A stretch of DNA of 64,000 bases from Tricholoma matsutake (Eukaryota; Basidiomycota; Agaricomycetes; Agaricales; Tricholomataceae), in assembly GCA_026075535.2 (NCBI GenBank), contig AP026547.1, positions 1 to 64,000 on the forward strand, in the 5' to 3' direction. Positions 57,556 to 64,000 of this stretch are shown here, piece after piece; within the stretch, counting starts at the first letter, position 1; the number at the start of each line of letters is the position of its first letter. Position numbers and translations under genes: made by a program. A model generated the notes under the pieces. That model saw nothing but the letters and a program-made list of their open reading frames with translations. It had not been told where the DNA came from and did no database searches.

Positions 57556-58400
57556 CACTCAGACTCCTTCTTTTGGAACACTGACAAATGTTCATGATAC
57601 ACTTTTGGCACCCATTCCTCCACTGGCTTCTCCACCTTCACGATATTCTTGTCCCACGACTGTCCTCCATGAACTGCTCTAAAGGTTTGCTTCTGCTCTT
57701 CTTTCTCGATCATGATCGGAACTTGCCCATTTGGCATTTCCTCATCCTCCACTTCCTCCATCGTAACAGAATACTTTCTCGGATGTTCTTTCTCTTTCTT
57801 TTTCCTTTTTTCCTTCTTCATCTTCCTCCCATACACATTACATTCCTGAGGACAATGAGTCATTTGTACTTTCCCAGTTTTCCAATCAATTTCGGGATTA
57901 TGCTTCCATAACCACGGACATCCTATTATTAGATTGGTTTTCCCAAGATTGCACACTTTGAATATGGCTCGCTCCTGATGCTCCTGATACTTTAGTACCA
58001 TAGTCACCTCCTCCTTGATAGTTCCTCCACGATTGACTGTTCCATCAATATTGTACACCATTATAGGTTGCGCCAGCTTGCGTGTGTTAATACTGTTTCC
58101 GCTAATTAAGGACCGATTAATAAATAATCCTGTAGCACCACTGTCAAGCAATGCTTCCACATCAATAGCTGCATGCGTGTCCACTGTCTTCAGTCCCACA
58201 GTCAAGGTGATTTTGGGTTCTATTCGCGCAGAGCGAATAAAGAATTTAGGGGTTTTCGGAAATGACATGTGACAATTTTCTTTGTCACGTGATTTGCAAC
58301 AGTTGTACTCCTCCTCGATTTCCTTTTCTGATTTACTCTGGGTTTCCTCGGATACTAATACATTGTAATGATTCTGGGTCACCAATGGGGAAACCTTCAC
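57555..58400 (-). pseudogene. Ty3 protease segment
   Basis: ALLDSGATGLFINR is the aspartic protease active site, and IIGCPWLWKHNPEIDW is the second conserved segment. The frame overlaps the end of gag by four bases in another phase, suggesting a frameshift for Gag-Pol. A TGA at 57555 cuts it from RT. Confidence 0.8.
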
Positions 58401-59494
58401 TGGGACTCTTCCACAAAATTCTTCTGCCTGCCTTCCTCTGGCTTCACTTCCTCAATTGTAGCTTCCCTAATCTTTCTTTTCTGCTTACAATTCTTAGAAA
58501 TGTGTCCTAACTGCCCGCAGTTAAAACATTTAAGTGGGGCTCGTCTCCCCACTTGATCAACCTCCATTGCCTCTCCTGGTGCTGCTGACTCCGTAACTAT
58601 AGGTGTCACTGCCATGGCCGGTGGCTGTGCCCTCGGAGCTTGCGCCTGAGGTGCCTTTCCTTTCTCGGACTTTCCTCCTGATGACTTTCCAAATTTACTA
58701 CTTCTGTACATCAACTTTGACTCCGCCTGTTCCTGCCAATATTGCCGGTCAAGGCGCATTGCCCAATTATACCACTCGTCCAACTTCTCTGGCATAGAAG
58801 GTAGTTGGTAGATAGACTTGAATAAAGAGGGATTTAATCCTGCTTTCAAAAACTCTACCAATGTGGCTTCTCCCATGTCCATTTGCGAAGCTTCTGCTTT
58901 GAACTGCAAAATAAATTCATCCGCCATTAAGGAACCTTGGCGCATGGTCTTTAATTTAGCATTGGCTGTTGCCTTTGGATTAGGGTCTCCAAACTGTGCC
59001 TCCAATCTCTCCAGAAATTCCTTGAAGGTTGCAAATGGTTTATTTCCCACAGCAATTTGATTAATAACCTCGTTTCTCCAGAACTGTGCTTTCCCCCCCT
59101 GAATGTATGAGAGAGCAAACATAATCCTAGACTCGGCTGTACAAAACTCTGGCTTCCTCCCATGGATGTACAATACCATAGAACTGATGAAGGATTTTGT
59201 ATTCTCCATGGTACCGTCAAAGATTTGCGGGGGTGCGTACTTAGGCAAGCGCGCTTTTCCATTTCTGGATTTCTCCATCATCTCATCCTCCTGTGATATC
59301 CACTCCACCATCTCCTCCATCTCATCATCTCTTTCTCCTGTCATCTCTGGCTGTACTTCTGCTTGTCTGGGCTGTGATGCTGCCAATACTGACACTAATT
59401 GCGACATTTGTGCTGTGAGCGCATCAATTTTTGCCTCTAGTGCTGGTATGGGAACAGGATTATGACTGGGATTAGAAGTTGAAGGTTTGGACAT
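58397..59494 (-). CDS. Ty3 Gag, open
   Basis: 365 residues without a stop. There is a predicted coiled coil near the N-terminus (IPALEAKIDALTAQMSQLVS), a retrotransposon-gag domain around residues 100-240 (FRNEVINQIAVG-like FWRNEVINQIAVG, LEAQFGDPNPKATANAKL), and a CCHC knuckle, CFNCGQLGHISKNC, near the C-terminus. It packages element RNA. Confidence 0.85.
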   Translation of the reverse strand: MSKPSTSNPSHNPVPIPALEAKIDALTAQMSQLVSVLAASQPRQAEVQPEMTGERDDEMEEMVEWISQEDEMMEKSRNGKARLPKYAPPQIFDGTMENTKSFISSMVLYIHGRKPEFCTAESRIMFALSYIQGGKAQFWRNEVINQIAVGNKPFATFKEFLERLEAQFGDPNPKATANAKLKTMRQGSLMADEFILQFKAEASQMDMGEATLVEFLKAGLNPSLFKSIYQLPSMPEKLDEWYNWAMRLDRQYWQEQAESKLMYRSSKFGKSSGGKSEKGKAPQAQAPRAQPPAMAVTPIVTESAAPGEAMEVDQVGRRAPLKCFNCGQLGHISKNCKQKRKIREATIEEVKPEEGRQKNFVEESQ

Positions 59495-59981
59495 AATTGT
59501 AGAATCTGTGATGAATCACTTCTTCGACAAATTCAAAATTTTTTCTTCGAGACCTCTCCAAACGTCTACGGGTCACGTGATAAGGTTCGTCGAGGTTTGT
59601 CAATGGTTCGTCGTTCGTCGGGCGCCTATTTTGACACTTTGGATCAATAACCCTTCCAACAGTGCCTGATCTCGGAGATAACACTGAATTCGGCTTGTAA
59701 CTAAAATAGTCATCCGAATAGAGTGATGTAAATCGTAACTAAACCAGATCCGATCGGTTGTCTGGTTGCAGCTGTCCTAATGACGAGCGCTGCCTCTCGA
59801 TCACTGGCGGTCGCAATGTAAGGCGAGGCCTGGCATCGGCTGACGAAAGAAAAGGTAGATTACGTATATACAAGTACTTCCGGCTCGTGCCGAAAGGATG
59901 AGTAATCGGATGTGGCGCGGTGAAACAATGACGTATGTGCAAGTAAGAGAAGGCGCACTGATATGGGAAGTTGTGTTCTTC

Positions 59982-60253
59982 TGTTAGGGCGACACCCACT
60001 ATCTGCTAGCTAAGACTGTGCGGGTTCTCTCTACAAGAAGGGGGCGGGATCCACGCTCGTGATGGGGGAATTGATGGTTTTGATGCGAGGGGTTATTAAT
60101 AGATGAGTTTGTTGAGATAGGCCTTTCACACCAAAAGCGTAGGTGGAATACCTAAGAGAACACAACTGGGGTCCCCTAGGCATATATTTAGGGTTTATAT
60201 ACTATGTTACATATATTGTACATTGTTGTTACCGACGCACTCATACATGCGCA
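59982..60253 (-). repeat. Truncated LTR (5' LTR of the minus-strand element)
   Basis: It matches 54176-54445 with ten substitutions, most of them transitions, then breaks off at TACATGCGCA where element C begins. The segment 59500-59981 is the element's leader between LTR and gag. Confidence 0.9.
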
Positions 60254-60355
60254 TATTCCTATCGGAATCCTATGTTGTCCAATGTCTCTGCATAACCTCG
60301 GAATATTCCTATGTTATGCAGAGACATTGGACAACATAGGATTCCGATAGGAATA
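60254..60355. repeat. Perfect 43-bp inverted repeat
   Basis: 60254-60296 and 60313-60355 are exact reverse complements (outer edge TATTCCTATCGGAATCCTAT) around a 16-base loop. It lies exactly at the break between the truncated LTR and element C. Confidence 0.97.
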
Positions 60356-60400
60356 ATAGCAGCCTTGCTTAGTAATTAATAGTAGAAAAAGTAAACATGC

Positions 60401-60478
60401 ACAGCACAATTGAACCCAGGACCTCTGAGTTGATTATATAAGAATACAGTGACAATAAGACCACTAGACTAAGTATCC
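60401..60478 (-). ncRNA. tRNA-like module near the left of element C
   Basis: The minus strand reads CTTAGTCTAGTGGTCTTATT (A-box-like) and GTCCTGGGTTCAATTGTGC (B-box-like). Position and orientation match 21841-21913 in element A. Confidence 0.55.
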
Positions 60479-60739
60479 ATTGTAGGTAAGTGCTCTTACT
60501 GCACTACATACCATTCCCACGGGTGTGATGACAAAGCACATAGCCGCATCACCACACCTTGCCAGCTCATCACTCCCAACCACCACCATGAACGGCAACC
60601 ACGGCCTCCCCCCCTTCCCCCCTCTTTCCACAACCCCAACCACATCACCTGACAATCCCACAATGACCACCGCCTCCGCAAGCAAGCCACATGACACACA
60701 ACACAGCCCAAACGATGTGAATCATCATTTGGGCCACTA

Positions 60740-60802
60740 GTAAGTTTTTTTGTTTTATTTCTTGTTTTTGTAATTTGACTAATTGTATTTCTTTTTTTTC
60801 AG
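60740..60802 (+). other. Intron-like cassette C1
   Basis: 63 bp: GTAAGTTTTTTTGTTTT, branch TTTGACTAATTG, acceptor TTTTTTTTCAG then GTTCTC. Upstream CCCAAACGATGTG...CATCATTTGGGC can pair. Confidence 0.75.
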
Positions 60803-60908
60803 GTTCTCATCTACTGGAAACGACGTAAGGGATGGGACGCGAGACCACGCCAACGCCGCCACGCCCAAACAACGCCCAAACAACGCAATTGCGTCGTTTG
60901 GGTCCACA

Positions 60909-60971
60909 GTAATTTTTTTTTTTTTTTCATTTCTTTTAATAAAGTAACTAATGTATATGTTTTTTTCCCAG
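60909..60971 (+). other. Intron-like cassette C2
   Basis: 63 bp: GTAATTTTTTTTTTTTTT, branch AGTAACTAATGTAT, acceptor TTTTCCCAG then GTTCTT. The donor is GTAATT. Upstream hairpin CCCAAACAACGCAATTGCGTCGTTTGGG-type (60866-60902 region). Confidence 0.75.
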
Positions 60972-61065
60972 GTTCTTGTAACAAGGAACAGATGCAAGAC
61001 CACGCCAACGCCGCCACGTCACAACGGCACACCACCCAAACAATGCAATCACGTCATTTGGAACA

Positions 61066-61126
61066 GTAATTTTTTTTTTTTTGTTTCTTTTAATAAACTA
61101 ACTAATGTATATCTTTTGTTTTCCAG
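61066..61126 (+). other. Intron-like cassette C3
   Basis: 61 bp: GTAATTTTTTTTTTTTTG, branch AACTAACTAATGTAT, acceptor GTTTTCCAG then GTTCTC. With C2 it shares the same upstream module (CGAGACCACGCCAAC-type), so C1-C3 are a tandem of about 157-169 bp period. Confidence 0.75.
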
Positions 61127-61680
61127 GTTCTCGTAACAAGGAACGGATGCGAGACCACGCCAACACTGCCACATCATGACGGCACACCACCCAAGACCCC
61201 CACGACACCGACAACAACCAGCACCCCCCACCACCGCCATGAGCCACTGCTCACGTGGTGAATACGGGGTGTGAGAGCGTGGGGACGACAAGGACGACGA
61301 TGACAACCCCAAGGACGACAGACGACGCACCACGCATCTCCAGCCTCACGAGCAACTGCTCGTGGGGTGGACGGTGCATGGAACGACGACGGGGAGGGGG
61401 GGAAACAGCAGGACGACGACATCACGACGGGAGATGAGAGGGAGGGGAGACGAGGGGCGAGGGGAAGGGGCAACGACGAGACAGTAGCGACACGACGTGA
61501 CACACCACCACCCCCCTCCCCCACGTTTTGTGGGGGGGTGGGTTTTTTAGTTTTAAATTGTATAATTAAATAGTATAATCAATTGTCCCCCCATGTGTTT
61601 GCGTGGGGGGGTTTTTTTTTTTTCAATAGTGAACTATCCCTAAGTGCTTTAAACGGACATTATATTATTAATTTATTAAT

Positions 61681-61767
61681 TTTCCTGTGGCTCAACTGGT
61701 TGAGCACTTGTTTGGTTGTCATGTGATTTATATTCCAAGGTCCATGGTTCAATCCCTGCTCTACCCA
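61681..61767 (+). ncRNA. tRNA-like module near the right end of element C
   Basis: TGTGGCTCAACTGGTTGAGC, then ATGGTTCAATCCCTG about 50 bases on: an A/B box pair nearly identical to 23351-23437. Confidence 0.6.
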
Positions 61768-62112
61768 TTTATTTTGTAAGCACTTGCCAAGTTAAGTCTT
61801 CCGAAATGTGGTATTCCAACTCCATGTTGGAATTGCATAGGAATTTACTTGGAATTTACTAGGAATATCTTGGAAACACAAGTACATTGTTATCAAGATA
61901 CATTCCGATCGGACTCCTATTGGAAAACTCAGACTTCTAGGATTCCGATTGGATTCCTATTGGAAAACTTGGACTCCTAGGAGTCCGATAGGAATATGTG
62001 GGGGAGTGTAAAGTACTGAAGGCAACCGCAACTGAAAAAAGACCAGACCGCAGTTCAGTTCGGTCCAGTTGCAGTTTTTTTCCAGTTCGATGAACCAGAC
62101 TTTCAAACACTA

Positions 62113-62791
62113 GATACTTATATATGGCTATGAGATGGAGCTGGGATGGCCCCAAATCAGGCTGAATACAAGCAGTTTCTCCAAGATGCCATAAAATGAT
62201 TAACAGTAAGTACACTTCCCTTGCCACTGCCACTGCCATTGCCACTGCCATTACTGTGGCTGTGGCTGTGGCCATTCCCACCCCTGCTCCCATGCCCACT
62301 CCCAATCTGATCTGATCTTATCTGTGCCCCATTTGCAGAAGGCACCTTGCAAAAATAAATTCTTAGCCATTGTGAATCCTTTTCTGGCATCGAAGGCATG
62401 TGACCGGCTGCCATTGCATGTGTGCGACATGGATGTTATGCACCCAATGCATTGGTAGACTTGTTCCAGGGAGAACAGCAAAAGAATGTTGACTTTGCTT
62501 TCCTTCAAGCACTGAAGACTACCAGGGTTGACACTCAACAGGGAGTAATGCTGATTTATGACATTGTCTGCCAGTACATCATCTACCTTCTGGAGCACAT
62601 TGGTCCACATCTTCCAGCTGACCTCACCATTGACCAGGCCATTGGGCTTATGCATGTACATGGTCACAAGGATGAATGCTTTTTTTGCTATGCTCCATCT
62701 TTCATTCCAGGCTCTGGCACCATAGCAGGAGAAATACTAGAGTCCCTGTGGTCATTGCTGAATTCCATTTCCCCAACAGTTAGGACAGCGA
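62113..62791 (+). pseudogene. KDZ transposase, core piece
   Basis: The frame resumes after element D as YIWL-stop-DGAGMAPNQAEYK. An intron-like stretch of TGCCAC hexamers (about 62205-62338) intervenes, then APCKNKFLAIVN, HGCYAPNALVDLFQGEQQKN, MLIYDIVCQYI, IGLMHVHGHKDECF and GEILESLWSLLN. These segments, with acidic residues in IYD and GEILE, mark the RNase-H-like catalytic core of KDZ transposases. It ends at 62791, at the foldback MITE. Confidence 0.85.
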
Positions 62792-63165
62792 TAGTGTTGC
62801 CACTGGCTCAGCCGAGGTTTTTCAATAAAATGGCTATAGCATGCCAGATAAATTTCCTACATTCACCAAGATATTTGAGCATATGGATGGGCCCATAAGC
62901 CGAGGGGTTGTCTGCCAACACTAGTTGAACCGATCAGTTTTCCCTGAGTTATTTAATAAACAAAACTCGGCTTGATGGCTTGGCTTGAAATCAAAGCCGA
63001 GTGAATAAGTCAGGAATGGGGGATCCAATCAGATAATGTTGGCAGAAGACCCCTCAGCTTATGGGCTCGTCCATATGCTCAAATATCCTAGTGAATTTAG
63101 GAAATTTATCTGGTATGCTATAGCTATTTTATTGAAAAACATCGGCTGAGGCAGTGGCAACACTA
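62792..63165. mobile_element. 374-bp foldback MITE, hAT-like, with 8-bp target duplication
   Basis: TAGTGTTGCCACTGGCTCAG at the left, and its near-perfect reverse complement at the right, begin arms of about 115-130 bp with few mismatches. GACAGCGA flanks it at 62784-62791 and 63166-63173. Without the insertion the KDZ frame reads TVRTATLPHRAEMLDYH. Confidence 0.9.
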
Positions 63166-64000
63166 GACAGCGACCTTGCCACATCGGGCAGAAATGCTTG
63201 ACTATCATGCTATGGACTGAAATCACAAGAAAATGCTTGGCATGACCACTATGCTGTGTGCAAAATCTCAAGAAGCCCTTGAGATCTTCACACAACTCGG
63301 CAAGCACCATGCTGACATTACAGCAGCATTTGGTCAACAGGTGATCCAAAGATGGGAGGATGAAGTGACTACAGCAGAATTGCTCAGGCTGACAGATGTT
63401 AAGGCCATGGATATCTACACCACTCAGGGATCAGGAGTGGGAGTGGCGATGGCATTGGCATTGGCATTGTGGCACTGGCACCAGTTCAATCTGCGGTTGA
63501 GGAGTGGATTGATTTCGCAATCATCATTCAACAAATGCAGTAAGTACTGCCTAACATACTCATATATCACAACCCATTGTTGGCATACACCAGGATTGAA
63601 TTATGAGACAAAGTCCACCAACTTGGTACATCACCAAATGTTTCTGACATGCAATATGTTGAAAGGGAAAGGGAAGCTCTTGCATTCCACATGGAAACCT
63701 TAACAGATTTACAAAATGCTGCCAATGTTGCTGACCATGACATTGGTCCATCACAAATCAGACATTACAATCTTGACAACTCTGATGACTTAGACCCTTC
63801 AGACAAAGACACACCTACAGCATCAGGGCCTTCACATCTTCCAGCTGACAGAAATGCTATTCCAGTTGAGGAGCAACAAGTATACCTCCCATTTAATGGC
63901 CCTCTGGCAAAGGTGGAGATTCAGCTCAGGAAGAATCAGGCAAGCTGACTGCTGCATCGGTTGTGGGAGCTCATTGTGGACAAGTCATTTCAATATTCAC
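63166..64000 (+). pseudogene. KDZ transposase, C-terminal piece, runs off the window
   Basis: TLPHRAEMLDYHAMD-stop-NH, then KSQEALEIFTQLGKHHAD and WEDEVTTAELLRLTDVKAMD. An intron (GTAAGT at 63540 to ACACCAG at about 63593) follows, then MQYVEREREALAFHMETL and, near the end, LWELIVDKSFQYS. All fit the KDZ C-terminus. A TGA interrupts near 63215 and another near 63948. A GGCATT hexamer run (63450-63475) lies inside. Confidence 0.8.

Larger units (their letters stand above)
54176..60253 (-). mobile_element. Ty3/gypsy chromodomain LTR retrotransposon, decayed
   Basis: LTRs flank a minus-strand gag, protease, RT, RNase H, integrase, chromodomain order, which defines a chromovirus-type Ty3 element of fungi. 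The 54176 LTR is complete. The 59982 LTR is cut at 60253 by the junction with element C. Ten differences over about 270 shared LTR bases indicate an old insertion. Gag and several pol segments remain open, but stops and frameshifts separate them. Confidence 0.9.
60254..62019. mobile_element. Element C: relative of element A, left end truncated
   Basis: From 60325 rightward it is homologous to element A from about 21765: ACAACATAGGATTC, GCAGCCTTGCTTAGTAAT, the GTGTGATGACAAAGCACATAGCCGC-type stretch, the intron-like cassettes and the right-end tRNA-like module. The right end GGGGGAGTGTAAAGTACTGA matches element B. The CTTTACACTCC left end is missing and a perfect hairpin takes its place. No transposase is present. 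Confidence 0.8.
53259..62112. mobile_element. Element D: short hAT-like MITE swollen to 8.9 kb by nested insertions
   Basis: The left end is TAGTGTTTGAAGGTCAGG and the right end, inverted, is TAGTGTTTGAAAGTCTGG. Flanks are GATACTGA (53251-53258) and GATACTTA (62113-62120), an 8-bp duplication with one change. Joining across it continues the KDZ frame (NSDT then YIWL). The element's own DNA is only about 420 bp: 53259-53490, about 54066-54175 and 62020-62112, rich in GCAACTGCAACTGG. The rest is a foldback element, a Ty3-type element and element C. Confidence 0.75.

Noticed and set aside
21841..61767. Functional tRNA genes
   Set aside because: A and B boxes are present, but I cannot draw convincing acceptor and anticodon stems; tRNA-derived is the safer call.

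Overview
This window is the left end of a chromosome from a basidiomycete fungus, most likely an agaricomycete. It opens with a CCCTAA (TTAGGG-type) telomere. The recoverable genes carry short spliceosomal introns of about 45-100 bp with GTRNGY donors and CTAAC-like branch sites. The transposon cargo is typical of that group: a KDZ transposase with a CxC2-type region, a Tad-like LINE, a chromodomain Ty3 element, a Helitron, and an agaricomycete Gag/RT element that looks DIRS-like. The species cannot be named from the sequence.

Layout. 1-946: the telomere sits directly on a 5'-decapitated ATP-grasp-like gene. 1.06-2.3 kb: low-complexity DNA and three short hairpins. 2.4-3.2 kb: a five-exon gene with a RING-like Cys/His cluster, recovered here by splicing short open segments together. 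3.9-9.6 kb: 148-bp minisatellite arrays in opposite orientations on either side of an apparently intact four-exon ATP-grasp-like gene, followed by a three-exon BAH/zinc-finger-like gene. 10-20 kb: a Gag remnant and a long decayed LINE broken by three insertions. 20.9-25.7 kb: a 2OG-oxygenase-like gene split by a DNA element. 26-29.3 kb: a tandem duplication of an unclassified repeat. 29.5-32 kb: an Spt5/KOW-like pseudogene. 32.3-40.5 kb: a Helitron with HUH Rep, PIF1 helicase and a USP-like cysteine-protease tail. 40.6-42.5 kb: Gag and the start of RT of the DIRS-like element. 43.5-44.8 kb: a MULE/SWIM gene. 45.9 kb to the end: a KDZ transposon, with a divergent neighbour gene, that has absorbed layer upon layer of other elements.

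The most unusual material is a family of non-autonomous DNA elements (A 21524-23707, B 48589-52305, C 60254-62019). Their ends are CTTTACACTCCCCC, and A and B have 8-bp target duplications. Near the ends they carry tRNA-like modules. Their payload combines GAGCNNNTGCTC hairpins with complete intron-like cassettes (donor, poly-T tract, CTAAC branch site, AG). Element C holds three such cassettes in tandem. A related payload lies in a differently ended insertion inside the LINE. These resemble introner-like cassettes carried by a hAT-like element, and they are the best candidate here for an undescribed system.

Three target duplications allow the nesting to be read. Removing element B (GGATAAAG), element D (GATACTGA/GATACTTA) and a 374-bp foldback element (GACAGCGA) each rejoins the KDZ coding sequence in frame. 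Most LINE stops are TGA where the family expects Arg or Trp, which suggests CpG-type decay. The genes that still look functional are the RING-like, ATP-grasp-like and BAH-like genes within 9 kb of the telomere. Most of the rest is transposon archaeology.
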